Assembly (NCBI GenBank): GCA_020053735.1 | Contig: JAGVMP010000009.1 | Span: forward strand, 1 to 64,000 | DNA from: Pseudomonadota bacterium | GTDB taxonomy: Bacteria > Pseudomonadota > Gammaproteobacteria > Burkholderiales > Methylophilaceae | Reading direction: 5' to 3' | DNA length: 64,000 nucleotides | Shown: positions 42,728-54,031 of the stretch, one piece after another | How positions within the stretch are numbered: position 1 is the stretch's first letter | Layout of the letters: each line of letters begins with the position of its first letter | Notes under the pieces: generated by a model | What the model saw: the letters and a program-made list of their open reading frames with translations, nothing else | Told to the model about the DNA's origin: nothing | Databases searched by the model: none | Position numbers and translations under genes: made by a program

Positions 42728-42767
42728 CTCACACCTTAATTATAGAAAAATGTTGGAGCAAAATTAG

Positions 42768-45700
42768 GTGGCTGAAAATTTTGATAGCGGCCCACTGAGC
42801 TGGGTTAAAGACCAAATCAACCAATTGCTTGAATCTGTGTTGGTCAACATTGGTGCTGTGCAAGCAAATATACATGACACTTCACCGATGCGCCTTTCAC
42901 AGACCAGTTTGTATCAGGCCACTGGTGCGCTTGATATGGTGGGCTTGGAGGGTTGTAAACGGTTTTCGAGCGAGTTAGAGAAGTTAGCTGGCAAACTTGA
43001 GAAAAAAACCGTCCATGCTACGCCTGAGCTGATTGCAGCCTTAGAAAAAGCGGTAAAAACGCTACAAAGCTATTTGCATGATTTGCTCAATGGAGCGCCA
43101 GATATTCCACTGCGCTTGTACTCTGTGTTAAGTCCCATCGTCACTGCGCAGGGTGAGAGCCTAGAAGAGAGTGAACTATTCTTTCCCGATACTAGTAATA
43201 GTGTACCTAAAACAATCCCTACAAAAGAATTAAGCGATGCAGAATATGCTGGCTTCATAGTAGAGCAGCGTGTGGCATATCAAAAATCACTACTTAATTG
43301 GTTGCAAACAAAGCAACCAAGCGCTGTTGACAGTATGACAACGGCTGTGAGTAATGTCAGCCTAGCACAACAAAAAATTAGTAATAAAACTTTGTGGTGG
43401 GCCGCAAGTGCATTTACTGAGTCCCTCGCGCAAAAAGAAATTGCCGAAAACCAAGGCGCTAAAAAGCTTTGTCGTAAGCTAGACCAAGAATTGCGATTAT
43501 TCGCTGACGGTGTGAATAAGCCGCATAATAGCTTGCTACGCGATATTTTGTATTATGTGGCCATTAGCGATATTGATAATGCAAACATACTCAAAGTGAA
43601 AGAAGTATTTGAGCTGGATCAGTTTATTGATAAAAAATCTTCCATCAATTTTATTGGCACTAGCATTGACGCGGATGAAACTGCATTGGTAGAGCAGCTG
43701 ATTGAAGAGTTGGAAAAATTAAGAGATATTTGGGATGAGATATCGAACACACTCAACTTTAGTAAAATTGATAGCAAAACCAGCACCAGCCCCGTACACA
43801 TCGATAATGTCCTGATTACCAAGTTTTCTGATGAGATAGGCGCCAGTCAAAGCGTAGCACAAAACTTAAGTCAAGTATTGTTTGTCGATTTTTACTCTGT
43901 GTTACAGCAAGCAGCCAACACTTTGCGCGACGATGCTAGCAAGGTGAATCATGCTGCTTTAATTGAGGTGGCTGCTGCACTTAATTTAATTGAGTCTGCG
44001 CTTAAAAACTATGCAGATTTAGATCCGCAGCAATTAGAGAGATTACATTCTGAGCTGATGCGTCTAGAGTCAATTTCTTCGGGCGAGATTTACGATAGGC
44101 TAGATGCTGATAGGTCTGGCGAGTTGGATCGCGATACCGTAAAGGCGGTAGTGATTCATATCAACGAATCGCTCAAAATTGTTGAGCAGGCACTTGATAG
44201 CTACTTCCGCAACCCTAAAGAAAAAGCGCCATTAACGCTTACGCCACAGCCTATTAAACAAGTTTCTGCTGTGTTTGATATGCTAGGTTTAGTCACACCA
44301 ACGGCGATTGCTAATGCAAGCAGTCAATATATTGAATATTTTCAGCAAGATAATTATGCAGTCAATCAGGCAGATTTTGAGCTGGTGGCTGAGAGTTTGA
44401 GTATGCTGGGCTTGTATGCGGATGAAATGCCAAAAACGCGCCCAGAATCCGAGAAAGCATTAGAAGGAGCACTGGAACGCTTAAATGCAGCACTGACAAA
44501 AGCTGGAGTGTTTAAAGCAGCTACAACACAAACATCTTCAGCTAGCGTCAAAATGGCACAAGAAGTAACGGTGTCATCAGAGGAGCTGATTGAGCAAGTC
44601 ATTAGTCAAGAAAGCACACCAACAGTCATGCCAGCAGTGATGGGCGGGCCAACGGTTACAGATCAAGCGTTTGATGCAGAACTGTTGGATATTTACCTGA
44701 CGGAAGCAGAAGAGGTATTAGCGCACATTGCACAAAATTGCCAAGCGTTGCGCGTGAATGTGACAGACAACGAAGCACTAGTTGAAATTAGGCGTAGTTT
44801 CCATACTCTAAAGGGTAGTGGCCGCACTGTAGGTTTAAACGCGTTGGGAGAAGTAGCGGGTAAAGTTGAGTTCTTTTTAAATGACGTATTAGATAAAAAA
44901 CGCAGCTTGCATCCTAAGCAACTCGGTGTCATTGAACAAGTGTCTGCCGCTTTTGCAGACTGGACAGCTGAGTTGCGCGCAAATGATCAGGTTGAAGTCA
45001 ACCAAGAAGCTTGGATAGCGCGCATTGCCGAGATGCCGAATCTTGATGCTGATGATGGTGCAAATGATGAAGTAGATGCTGAAAAAACCAGCATATCCGA
45101 AAAAGATAAGCCTGCTACTAAGAAAGCAGACCCACAAGTATTGATAGGTGGGACGCGCAAAATGAGCCGCGCGTTATACGATATTTTTATCCGCGAAAGC
45201 GGTCAAAATATTACGTTGTTAGAGCAGGATGCCGTAAAGCTTGCAGCACATCGCAGATTGCCACCCGCAAAAGCCGCCCAGCATGCAAACCATACGCTAG
45301 CCAGCAATGCCTTAGCCGCACAGTTTGACCCTTTGGGCGAACTAAGCCGCGCTTTAGAGCGCTGGTTAGATGAAGTTACCCCGATTTGGTCGCCAGAATA
45401 TGTGGATTTGTACTGTAATACAGTTAAGTCAATATCGGCTATGTGGCAAAAAATATCAGAACTTAAAAATCCGCGTTCTGCTAACGCGCTCATTAAAGTT
45501 TTAAATCAAGCAATGCTACAAGCTAAACAGCATAATGCGCTTAGTCTGGATGATATAAGCATAGATGATGTAGATAGGGTAGAGCCACAAGCAAATGAAG
45601 AGGTGGTGCTGGAAGAGCTGGCTGAGATGCAGGCGGCACCTGCACTGAATGAGATTGTTGGAGTAGAAGAAACACCTGAACTCGAAGAATTGAGTGCTGA

Positions 45701-48032
45701 TCACTTAATTACTGATCACACAAGTGCTGACCACTTAGAAGTGAAACTCATCACTGAAGGCAAGCGTTACGATGCTAATGAAGTAAAAGACAGTACGTCA
45801 GAGGCTAAAAGTGCGTCAGACGCTCACCCAACAAGTACACAGGTGGACGAAGAATTACTCACCATGTTTATTGAAGAGGCGCGCGAAATCATGCCTGAAA
45901 TTGGCGCTGATTTACGTGCTTGGCGCTCAGACCCTAAGCAATTAGTACATCCAGACGCCTTGCAGCGTGCTTTACACACGCTAAAAGGCAGTGCGCGTAT
46001 GGCTGGCCAAGTTGCTTTGGGCGATGCGGTGCACGAGCTAGAAGATGGAATAATTCGTGAACTCAAACGCAAAACTGGAGAAATAGATTTTGAAACCATG
46101 TTTGTTGAGCTGGATAAAATTGGTAGTTACTTTGAGCAAGCCATGGGTGCCACACCCGAAGAAGTTATCAATCAAATTAAGCCGGTTGATACAGCGCCTG
46201 CGGGCAGGGCATCAGATCGCAAAGCACAATTTTTGCGCATGCGTGCGGATACGCTAGACAGGCTGATTAATGAAGCGGGTGAGATTTCGATTATACGTTC
46301 ACGTTTAGATAGAGAGTTGACAGGCTTTAAACAATCATCACATGATTTAAGCGAAAGCTTAACGCGTCTACGCAGCTATTTGCGTGAGCTGGAGATTGAG
46401 GCCGAAACGCAATTGCAATCGCGTATGAGCATATTGCAAGAGGCTAACGAAACATTTGACCCTTTAGAGTTTGACCGATTTACCCGTCTGCAAGAGCTAA
46501 CCCGCATGATTGCGGAAAGCGTGAATGACGTGGGTACTATTCAAAACAGCTTGATTACTAACTTGGATCAGTCTGAAGCCGCTTTACAACAACAAAACCG
46601 CATGAACCGTGATTTGCAACAAAACTTGCTGGGTGTGCGTATGTTGCCCTTTAAGCAAATCTCAGAGCGCTTGCAGCGTATTGTGCGTCAAACAGCGCGT
46701 GAGCTTAAAAAATCGGTAAGTTTGGTTATAGATGGTGAAACGACAGAGATTGACCGTAGCGTGCTGGATAAGCTAGGTGCGCCGCTTGAGCATTTACTGA
46801 GAAATGCTGTAGCACATGGCATTGAAAGCCCTGCCGAGCGCAAAAAGAAAAATAAACTAGAAACAGGGACGATTACCTTGAAGGTACGTCAAGAGAATGA
46901 AGAGATTCATCTTGCGGTAAGTGATGATGGCGCAGGCATTAATCTGGCGCGTGTTAAAGAAAAAGCCATTCAAAATAATCTGATTGATGCCAATGCAGAG
47001 GTGAGCGATCAAGCTTTGATGTCAGTGATTTTTGAATCGGGCTTTTCTACTGCCGATAAAGTTTCGCAAATTGCTGGTCGTGGTGTGGGCCTGGATGTGG
47101 TGCGTAACGACATTAGTGGCTTAGGTGGTCGTGTAGAGTTAAGCAGTGAGTATGGCAAAGGCACTTTATTTAATGTTAACCTGCCAGTTACCTTATCTGT
47201 ATCGCAGGTGCTGGTAGTGCGTTCAGGTACCTCAACCTATGCTCTGCCAGTAGGTATTATTGAGCAAGCACAAAAAATTAAACGCCAACAATTAGCAGAT
47301 GCTTACGCTGCCGAAGAAATTGTATGGTCTGATAAGCAATATCCGATTCACTACCTAGGGGCGTTGCTTGGCAACACCGAACAACGGCCTGAAGACCACG
47401 CCTATAACTCTATACTATTGTTGCATGTGGGCTCGTTTAACATTGCCTTGCATGTGGATGAGGTGATTGGCAACCAAGAAGCGGTAATGAAGCCGATTGG
47501 TGCGCAATTAGCGCGTGTGCCAGGTATTGTTGGCGCAACGGTAACAGGTGACGGTAATATCATGTTGGTAATTAATCCGGTGCAGTTAGTCGCGCGAGCT
47601 ATATTAACCATAGGTGCTACTAGCCGTGCTCGCATCGAAACCGAGCAAGCTAAATATCGTGTCATGGTGGTGGATGATTCATTGACTATGCGTAAAGTGT
47701 TAAGCCGCTTGCTAGAACGTGAAGGTTTTGAGGTAATCGTGGCAAAAGATGGTATCGATGCTATGCAGATTTTGCTAGATACCACGCCAGATGCTATTTT
47801 GACTGACATTGAAATGCCACGCATGGATGGTTTCGCGCTCGCGCGTAACATCCGTGACGATGCGCGCACCGCCAGTACACCGCTGATTATGATTAGTTCG
47901 CGCACAGCCGATAAGCACCAAAACTTAGCTAAAGATATTGGCGTTGATGCCTTCTTTGGTAAGCCTGTGCAAGATGAAGAATTAGTGAATAAAGTCAATG
48001 AGTTAATTGTACAAAAACGTTCACTACATTAA
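42768..48032 (+). CDS. chpA: ChpA/PilL hybrid histidine kinase of twitching chemosensory system
   Basis: The 1754-residue protein starts at GTG. Two intact Hpt domains are evident, with phosphorylatable His in RRSFHTLKGSGRTVG (~685) and RALHTLKGSARMAGQ (~1070). A degenerate one reads ANHTLASNALAAQ (~845), and the N-terminal ~600 residues are helical with Hpt-like decayed units. Then come the P2/P3 dimerisation region, the HATPase (LLRNAVAHGIE, SDDGAGINL, GRGVGLDVVRNDI; ~1335-1500), a CheW-like domain (~1505-1625) and a C-terminal receiver (RVMVVDDSLTMRKVL; LTDIEMPRMDGFAL; FFGKPV; ~1630-1750). It phosphorylates PilG and PilH. It is shorter than Pseudomonas ChpA (2478 aa), with fewer Hpt units. 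Confidence 0.93.
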   Translation: MAENFDSGPLSWVKDQINQLLESVLVNIGAVQANIHDTSPMRLSQTSLYQATGALDMVGLEGCKRFSSELEKLAGKLEKKTVHATPELIAALEKAVKTLQSYLHDLLNGAPDIPLRLYSVLSPIVTAQGESLEESELFFPDTSNSVPKTIPTKELSDAEYAGFIVEQRVAYQKSLLNWLQTKQPSAVDSMTTAVSNVSLAQQKISNKTLWWAASAFTESLAQKEIAENQGAKKLCRKLDQELRLFADGVNKPHNSLLRDILYYVAISDIDNANILKVKEVFELDQFIDKKSSINFIGTSIDADETALVEQLIEELEKLRDIWDEISNTLNFSKIDSKTSTSPVHIDNVLITKFSDEIGASQSVAQNLSQVLFVDFYSVLQQAANTLRDDASKVNHAALIEVAAALNLIESALKNYADLDPQQLERLHSELMRLESISSGEIYDRLDADRSGELDRDTVKAVVIHINESLKIVEQALDSYFRNPKEKAPLTLTPQPIKQVSAVFDMLGLVTPTAIANASSQYIEYFQQDNYAVNQADFELVAESLSMLGLYADEMPKTRPESEKALEGALERLNAALTKAGVFKAATTQTSSASVKMAQEVTVSSEELIEQVISQESTPTVMPAVMGGPTVTDQAFDAELLDIYLTEAEEVLAHIAQNCQALRVNVTDNEALVEIRRSFHTLKGSGRTVGLNALGEVAGKVEFFLNDVLDKKRSLHPKQLGVIEQVSAAFADWTAELRANDQVEVNQEAWIARIAEMPNLDADDGANDEVDAEKTSISEKDKPATKKADPQVLIGGTRKMSRALYDIFIRESGQNITLLEQDAVKLAAHRRLPPAKAAQHANHTLASNALAAQFDPLGELSRALERWLDEVTPIWSPEYVDLYCNTVKSISAMWQKISELKNPRSANALIKVLNQAMLQAKQHNALSLDDISIDDVDRVEPQANEEVVLEELAEMQAAPALNEIVGVEETPELEELSADHLITDHTSADHLEVKLITEGKRYDANEVKDSTSEAKSASDAHPTSTQVDEELLTMFIEEAREIMPEIGADLRAWRSDPKQLVHPDALQRALHTLKGSARMAGQVALGDAVHELEDGIIRELKRKTGEIDFETMFVELDKIGSYFEQAMGATPEEVINQIKPVDTAPAGRASDRKAQFLRMRADTLDRLINEAGEISIIRSRLDRELTGFKQSSHDLSESLTRLRSYLRELEIEAETQLQSRMSILQEANETFDPLEFDRFTRLQELTRMIAESVNDVGTIQNSLITNLDQSEAALQQQNRMNRDLQQNLLGVRMLPFKQISERLQRIVRQTARELKKSVSLVIDGETTEIDRSVLDKLGAPLEHLLRNAVAHGIESPAERKKKNKLETGTITLKVRQENEEIHLAVSDDGAGINLARVKEKAIQNNLIDANAEVSDQALMSVIFESGFSTADKVSQIAGRGVGLDVVRNDISGLGGRVELSSEYGKGTLFNVNLPVTLSVSQVLVVRSGTSTYALPVGIIEQAQKIKRQQLADAYAAEEIVWSDKQYPIHYLGALLGNTEQRPEDHAYNSILLLHVGSFNIALHVDEVIGNQEAVMKPIGAQLARVPGIVGATVTGDGNIMLVINPVQLVARAILTIGATSRARIETEQAKYRVMVVDDSLTMRKVLSRLLEREGFEVIVAKDGIDAMQILLDTTPDAILTDIEMPRMDGFALARNIRDDARTASTPLIMISSRTADKHQNLAKDIGVDAFFGKPVQDEELVNKVNELIVQKRSLH

Positions 48033-48050
48033 TTCTAACATCCTCGAAAA

Positions 48051-48088
48051 GCCGCAAAGCTAAATCATTAGCTGAGCGGTTTTTTTAT
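48051..48088 (+). terminator. Rho-independent terminator after chpA
   Basis: The arms GCCGC-AAAGCTAA and TTAGCT-GAGCGG pair imperfectly around ATCA and are followed by a run of seven T, 18 bp after the stop codon. It ends the pil-chp operon before dnaE. Confidence 0.8.
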
Positions 48089-48132
48089 TTCGCATACTGC
48101 AATTTGGACTGGCTTGCAGGTAAAATAGCAGT

Positions 48133-51100
48133 ATGCAAGATGTCGCTTTCAATTCACAACTACATCACCCGCAATTTGTACATTTGCGCTGCCACAGTGA
48201 ATATTCGATTGTGGATGGCATTGTGCGTATTGACGACTATATTGAGGCCGCTAATAAAGATGCCATGCCAGCATTAGCGCTGAGCGATTTAAGCAATTTA
48301 TTTGGTGCCATTAAGTTTTACAAAGCGGCGCGTGGCAAAGGCATCAAGCCTATTTTAGGTTGCGATCTGTGGTTAGAAAACACCAAAAATCGCGACCAAG
48401 CTTTTCGTATTTTACTGTTAGTACAAAATAGTGCGGGCTACCTTAAGTTGTGTCAGTTGGTCAGCCGTGCCTACTTAGAAAATCAATACCGTGGCCGTGC
48501 AGAAATAAAGCAGGAATGGTTAGTAGACACAGATGGCCTAATTTTAATTTCTGGCAATAAATATAGCGACATTGCTGCTGCCCTGCAGGCCAATAACCAT
48601 GCGGCTTCTGGCGCACTCGTTAAAACATGGTCTGAACGCTTCCCGAATCGTTTTTATCTTGAGCTACAACGCACTGCCGCCAATGATGCTACTCAAGAAG
48701 CCTTAATCAGTAAGGTGTTGAGTTTAGCCAGCCAGCACGATTTACCTGTAGTGGCCACGCATCCCATTCAATTCATCACGCCAGACGATTTTATGGCGCA
48801 TGAGGCACGTACCTGTATCGCGGAGGGCTATATGTTGGCGGATAGCCGTCGCCCAAAAAATTTCACGCAGGAGCAATATTTTAAAACTCAGGCACAAATG
48901 AGTGAGCTGTTTGCAGATATTCCTGAAGCGCTGGCTAATACAGTGGAAATCGCAAAACGTTGTAATTTAACCATTACGTTAGGCAAAAATTATCTGCCAA
49001 ATTTCCCAACGCCCAATAATGAAAGTTTGGATGCATATTTAATACAACAATCCCAGCTTGGCTTAGATGCGCGCCTGCAGGTGTTGTACCCAGATGAAAA
49101 TTTGCGTGAGAAAAAACGTGCCGAATACGAATCGCGGCTACTGTTTGAATGCAACATCATTAACCAGATGGGTTTTGCCGGCTACTTTTTAATTGTGGCA
49201 GATTTTATTAATTGGGCTAAGCATAATGGCGTCCCAGTTGGCCCCGGTCGTGGCTCTGGTGCTGGCTCATTGGTAGCGTATAGTTTAAATATTACTGACC
49301 TTGACCCACTGGCATATAATCTGCTGTTTGAGCGCTTTTTAAATCCAGACCGCGTTTCCATGCCCGATTTCGACATCGATTTTTGCATGGATGGCCGCGA
49401 TCGCGTCATTGATTACGTCAAGCAAAAATACGGCTTAGATGCGGTTTCGCAAATTGCCACTTTCGGTACCATGGCGGCCAAAGCAGTGATTCGTGATGTT
49501 GGACGCGTGCTAGATTTACCCTTTAATTTTGTCGATGGTATTGCTAAATTGATTCCATTAGAGTTGGGCATTACGCTTGGTGCTGCACTAGAAAAAGAGC
49601 CGCAGCTACAAGAGCGGCGCGAAAAAGAAGAAGAAGTTACGCAGTTGCTAGAACTTGCCTTGCGCTTAGAAGGCTTGGTGCGCAATGTGGGCATGCACGC
49701 AGGTGGCGTATTGATTAGCCCAGGCAAAATTTCTGATTTCTCGCCCATTTATTGCCAGGCTGACGGTGGCAGCTTCGTCAGCCAATACGACAAAGACGAT
49801 GTTGAGGCCGTTGGTTTGGTGAAGTTCGACTTTTTGGGCTTGCGCACGCTGACGATTTTAGAGTTGGCTTTAGAGAATGCTAATAAACAACGTGCAGCGA
49901 ACATAAATGGCAGCCCTGAGAGCCGCGCTCCGCTTGCCTTTCAGAGCATCCCTTTGGATGATAAGGCTAGCTACCAATTATTAAAGACGGCTAATACTAC
50001 CGCGGTGTTCCAGTTAGAATCGCGCGGCATGAAAGATATGCTGAAGCAAGCCAAGCCAGATTGTTTTGAAGACATTATCGCGTTAGTAGCGCTGTATCGG
50101 CCCGGCCCGATGGACCTAATCCCCGATTTTTGTCGGCGTAAGCACGGCCAACAACGCGTGGAATATCCACATCCTGCGACTGAATCAATATTAAAAGAAA
50201 CCTACGGCATTGCGGTGTATCAAGAGCAGGTGATGCAAATCGCACAGGTGGTAGCTGGCTATAGTCTGGGTGGGGCCGATTTGCTGCGCCGTGCTATGGG
50301 TAAAAAGAAAAAAGAAGAGATGGATGCACAGCGTGCCACTTTTACCGAAGGTGCGCTTAAGAACGGCCTGAATGAACGTCAAGCGACTGAGCTATTTGAT
50401 TTGTTGGAGAAATTTGCTGGTTATGGTTTTAATAAATCGCACGCTGCGGCTTATGCATTGGTTGCATATCACACGGCCTACTTAAAAACGCATTATCCTG
50501 CCGCATTTTTGGCCTCTACCATGTCGGCAGACATGAATAACACCGACAATATTCACTTATTTTTTGATGACTGTGCGCCCAATAATGTAGAGGTGTTGCC
50601 GCCAGACATTAACCAAAGTGGTTACCGCTTTGAGCCCTTGAATAACAGCCAAATTTTGTACGGCTTAGGCGCGGTAAAAGGCACAGGGCTAGCGGCGATT
50701 GAAGTGATTTTGGCAGCTCGTGCGCAAGATGGACCATTTAAGAGCTTATTCGATTTTTGTAATCGACTAGATTTGCGCAAAGTGAATCGGCGCGTGATTG
50801 AATCACTGATTCGGGTAGGTGCATTCGATAAGTTAGAACCAAATCGCGCCGCTTTGTTAGCTGGTGTGAGCATGGCCATTAGTGTGGCCGAGCAAAGCAA
50901 TAGCCATGCGGGCCAAAACAGTTTATTCGGCGGCGTGGCTGAAGCTAAACATGAACTGCCCAAGGTGCCCGCTTGGTCGCCAGAACAGGCGTTGATAGAA
51001 GAAAAAGCTGCACTAGGCTTTTATTTAAGCGGGCATCCGTTCTTAAATGTGAAAGAAGATATCAGCCAATTTGTGCGCGGTACACTGGCTGATTTACAGC

Positions 51101-51624
51101 CGCAAGAACAACCCAAGCTGCTGGCGGGTATCGTCACGGGCGTACGCATACGCATGACGCAGCGTGGGAAAATGGCGATTGTGACCATTGACGATGCGGT
51201 TTCGCGTGTGGATGTGGTGGTGGGTAGCGAACTGTTAAGTCAATCTGCTGCGCTTATCAAAGAGGACGCGGTATTGGTGGTGGAAGGTCGTATCAGCAAT
51301 GATGACTTTTCTGGTGGAATTCGTGTCAGTGCGCGAAAATTATACGATTTAGCCAGTGCACGCAGTGCGCACGCAAGCATGCTTAAACTCTCTTGTAATG
51401 GGCAATCGGATGCGGTGAAACTCACGCATATTTTAAGTGCTTATCGTAAAAATACGGGGCAACCAGACAAAAAACTCTGCCCAGTTAAAATTGAATACCA
51501 TAATGCGCAAGGCCAAGCCAGCCTGATGTTAGGGGACGCATGGCGCGTGGAATTGCAAGATGAATTATTACAGCATCTGCGCGCATGGTTATCAGTAGAA
51601 AATGTAAAAATCCTTTATAATTAA
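48133..51624 (+). CDS. dnaE: DNA polymerase III alpha subunit DnaE
   Basis: The 1163-residue replicative polymerase has an N-terminal PHP domain (~10-210: FVHLRCHSEYSIVDGIVRIDDYI), the C-family palm with catalytic aspartates in MPDFDIDFCMDGRDRVIDYV (~410), GPGRGSGAGSLVAY (~368), fingers and tandem HhH, and a C-terminal OB domain (~960-1060, TGVRIRMTQRGKMAIVTIDD). The length matches E. coli DnaE (1160 aa). The start ATG at 48133 is preceded by a weak GCAGG. It is followed by accA 24 bp later, the same order as in many proteobacteria. Confidence 0.96.
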   Translation: MQDVAFNSQLHHPQFVHLRCHSEYSIVDGIVRIDDYIEAANKDAMPALALSDLSNLFGAIKFYKAARGKGIKPILGCDLWLENTKNRDQAFRILLLVQNSAGYLKLCQLVSRAYLENQYRGRAEIKQEWLVDTDGLILISGNKYSDIAAALQANNHAASGALVKTWSERFPNRFYLELQRTAANDATQEALISKVLSLASQHDLPVVATHPIQFITPDDFMAHEARTCIAEGYMLADSRRPKNFTQEQYFKTQAQMSELFADIPEALANTVEIAKRCNLTITLGKNYLPNFPTPNNESLDAYLIQQSQLGLDARLQVLYPDENLREKKRAEYESRLLFECNIINQMGFAGYFLIVADFINWAKHNGVPVGPGRGSGAGSLVAYSLNITDLDPLAYNLLFERFLNPDRVSMPDFDIDFCMDGRDRVIDYVKQKYGLDAVSQIATFGTMAAKAVIRDVGRVLDLPFNFVDGIAKLIPLELGITLGAALEKEPQLQERREKEEEVTQLLELALRLEGLVRNVGMHAGGVLISPGKISDFSPIYCQADGGSFVSQYDKDDVEAVGLVKFDFLGLRTLTILELALENANKQRAANINGSPESRAPLAFQSIPLDDKASYQLLKTANTTAVFQLESRGMKDMLKQAKPDCFEDIIALVALYRPGPMDLIPDFCRRKHGQQRVEYPHPATESILKETYGIAVYQEQVMQIAQVVAGYSLGGADLLRRAMGKKKKEEMDAQRATFTEGALKNGLNERQATELFDLLEKFAGYGFNKSHAAAYALVAYHTAYLKTHYPAAFLASTMSADMNNTDNIHLFFDDCAPNNVEVLPPDINQSGYRFEPLNNSQILYGLGAVKGTGLAAIEVILAARAQDGPFKSLFDFCNRLDLRKVNRRVIESLIRVGAFDKLEPNRAALLAGVSMAISVAEQSNSHAGQNSLFGGVAEAKHELPKVPAWSPEQALIEEKAALGFYLSGHPFLNVKEDISQFVRGTLADLQPQEQPKLLAGIVTGVRIRMTQRGKMAIVTIDDAVSRVDVVVGSELLSQSAALIKEDAVLVVEGRISNDDFSGGIRVSARKLYDLASARSAHASMLKLSCNGQSDAVKLTHILSAYRKNTGQPDKKLCPVKIEYHNAQGQASLMLGDAWRVELQDELLQHLRAWLSVENVKILYN

Positions 51625-51648
51625 GCAACACCCAATTAAACGGTAAAT

Positions 51649-52644
51649 ATGACTAGTAGACGCGCCACAGACACAAAAACAAGCTACTTGGAGTTCGAGC
51701 ATGGCATCGCTGAGCTGGAAAAGCGTATTGAAGCGCTGCAAGTGTCGCATGACGACCATGATCATTTGGATATCAGCAAAGAACTCGACCAGCTGCAGAA
51801 AAAGAACAAGAAAATGCTGGAAGACACTTATAACAATTTAAGTGCATGGCAAATCTCGCAAGTGGCCCGCCACCCCCAGCGACCTTATACGCTAGATTAT
51901 ATTCGCGAACTATTTACCGACTTTGAAGAGCTGCACGGCGACCGTGCCTACGCGGATGACCCAGCGATCGTGGGCGGTATTGCCCGATTTGAAGGCGAGC
52001 CAGTGATGGTGATTGGCCACCAAAAAGGCCGCGATGTGAAAGAGCGCCAATACCGTAATTTTGGCATGCCGCGTCCAGAAGGTTACCGTAAAGCCTTACG
52101 ATTATTTCGATTGGCAGAAAAATTTAGTTTGCCGATTATTACACTGATTGACACGCCAGGCGCTTATCCTGGCATCGGTGCGGAAGAGCGCGGCCAAAGT
52201 GAGGCGATTGCTAAAAATCTATACGTCATGAGTGAGCTTAAAACGCCGATTATCGGTGTGGTGATTGGCGAAGGTGGTTCTGGCGGGGCATTAGCGCTTG
52301 GTGTGGTCGACCAGTTGATTATGCTGCAATATTCAACCTATTCAGTTATTTCACCAGAAGGCTGCGCCAGTATTTTATGGAAAAGCGCTAGCAAAGCGCC
52401 AGAAGCCGCAGAAACATTGGCCATTACTGCAGTCAGATTGAAAGCCTTAGGCTTGGTAGATGTGATTGTATCTGAGCCATTGGGTGGTGCACATCGTAAT
52501 GTGCAAGCGACGATGGATGCGATGAGACGCATCTTAAAAACAGAGTTGGCGGCACTGCAAAAGAAAAACACTGACAAATTACTCGCTGCGCGCTATGAGC
52601 GTTTAATGAGCTATGGCAAGTTCAAAGAAACTGCCAGCAAGTAA
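51649..52644 (+). CDS. accA: Acetyl-CoA carboxylase carboxyltransferase alpha subunit
   Basis: The 331-residue protein has an N-terminal helical part ([19 protein letters not shown]) and the crotonase-like carboxyltransferase core: [82 protein letters not shown], and [14 protein letters not shown]. With AccD it transfers CO2 from biotin to acetyl-CoA, the first step of fatty acid synthesis. The length is near E. coli AccA (319 aa). Confidence 0.96.
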   Translation: MTSRRATDTKTSYLEFEHGIAELEKRIEALQVSHDDHDHLDISKELDQLQKKNKKMLEDTYNNLSAWQISQVARHPQRPYTLDYIRELFTDFEELHGDRAYADDPAIVGGIARFEGEPVMVIGHQKGRDVKERQYRNFGMPRPEGYRKALRLFRLAEKFSLPIITLIDTPGAYPGIGAEERGQSEAIAKNLYVMSELKTPIIGVVIGEGGSGGALALGVVDQLIMLQYSTYSVISPEGCASILWKSASKAPEAAETLAITAVRLKALGLVDVIVSEPLGGAHRNVQATMDAMRRILKTELAALQKKNTDKLLAARYERLMSYGKFKETASK

Positions 52645-54028
52645 TCTGGGCTTAATTAAAGTCACAACCAATAAAAAGGCATCTCTGCCGCAGCAACTAC
52701 AGGCTTTTTTAGCAGATGTTTTTTTAAGCAATAATTTAGTCAATCCAAAATTAGTGCTGGCTTTTAGTGGTGGTTTAGATTCTTGCGTGTTGTTGCATCT
52801 GCTGGTGCAAATCAATAAAACCCTCCCGTTTCAGTTATCTGCGCAGCATGTCCATCATGGCTTAAGCGTTAATGCTGGCGCTTGGGCCGATTTATGTGCA
52901 GATACCTGTAAATCCTTAAACGTACCACTAAAAATTACAAAAGTGCAAGTCAACAATCAGGGTATAGGCCTAGAAGCTGCGGCGCGAGAGGCTAGATACC
53001 ACGCGCTATTTCAAACAGATGCTGATTTCATACTATTAGCGCATCACCAAGACGATCAAGCTGAGACATTTCTACTACAACTCGCACGTGGTGCAGGTGT
53101 GAAAGGTTTAGCAGGGATGGCAGCAGTTAGCTGTAAATTGCTGCGTCCTCTGTTGGATGTGCCACGCAAAGCATTGCTGGAATATGCCAAACAACACAGA
53201 CTGACTTGGGTAGAAGACGAAAGTAACCTGGAAACTAAATACGACCGCAATTTTATACGGCATGAAGTTCTACCTGTGCTGACTAAGCATTACCCCGCAA
53301 TTCGTCAAACCATTAGCCGTAGCGCACAACATATGGCTGAGGCGAATGATTTACTTGATGAGATTGCTGCTTTAGATGTGCAAAACTGTTTGCAAGACAA
53401 GGTAACTAATTCGCAAGTGCTGAATTTTCTGCAATTGCAACAACTCAGTACACCTCGAATTCACAATGCCTTACGTTGGTGGTTGATACAGAATCATTGC
53501 AATTTGCCAAGCACTGTGCAGTTGAAGCAAATAACGCAGCAACTGTTTTATGCTAAAACTGATGCTGCAGTTAAAATTAAAGTTAGCCCTACACATACGC
53601 TACAACGTTATCGTGATTGTGCTTTTTTGTTAATTGAAAACAACTTGCCGCCTGCAATGAATTTATTGTGGCAGGGTGAAGAAAAGATGCGTTTGCCTGA
53701 TGGTTCACATTTAGTATTTAAGCAAGCGATTGGTCAAGGCTTTGCATTAAATCGTGTGCCCAATATCAAGCTGCGTATTAAAAGCCGTGAGGGCGGTGAG
53801 CGCTTTCGGCCTGATTTAGGCCGCCCCAGACGTAGTTTAAAAACAATTCTGCAAACCTGCGAAATTCCGCCTTGGCAGCGTGCGCAATTGCCACTTATTT
53901 TTATGGATGAAACCCTTGTGTTGATACCGAGAGTGATGATTCCTAATATTGGTACAGATTGTCTGGTAGATGTTAGCTTTAAAGCCAATGTAGATGAGAT
54001 GGGTTTAGTGGCATGTTGGCAGCAATAA
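52613..54028 (+). CDS. tilS: tRNA(Ile)-lysidine synthase TilS
   Basis: The 471-residue protein has the N-type PP-loop [16 protein letters not shown] (~50-65), [51 protein letters not shown], and TilS substrate-binding and C-terminal domains ([23 protein letters not shown]). It converts C34 of the minor tRNA-Ile to lysidine, using ATP, so that AUA is read as Ile. The only good ATG overlaps the end of accA by 32 bp, an unusually long overlap. A later non-ATG start is possible because the first ~40 residues are not conserved. Confidence 0.92.
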   Translation: MASSKKLPASNLGLIKVTTNKKASLPQQLQAFLADVFLSNNLVNPKLVLAFSGGLDSCVLLHLLVQINKTLPFQLSAQHVHHGLSVNAGAWADLCADTCKSLNVPLKITKVQVNNQGIGLEAAAREARYHALFQTDADFILLAHHQDDQAETFLLQLARGAGVKGLAGMAAVSCKLLRPLLDVPRKALLEYAKQHRLTWVEDESNLETKYDRNFIRHEVLPVLTKHYPAIRQTISRSAQHMAEANDLLDEIAALDVQNCLQDKVTNSQVLNFLQLQQLSTPRIHNALRWWLIQNHCNLPSTVQLKQITQQLFYAKTDAAVKIKVSPTHTLQRYRDCAFLLIENNLPPAMNLLWQGEEKMRLPDGSHLVFKQAIGQGFALNRVPNIKLRIKSREGGERFRPDLGRPRRSLKTILQTCEIPPWQRAQLPLIFMDETLVLIPRVMIPNIGTDCLVDVSFKANVDEMGLVACWQQ

Positions 54029-54031
54029 GGA

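Noticed and set aside
47402-47998. A 198-codon minus-strand ORF within chpA
   Set aside because: It lies opposite the CheW-like and receiver domains; its composition is that of a shadow frame.
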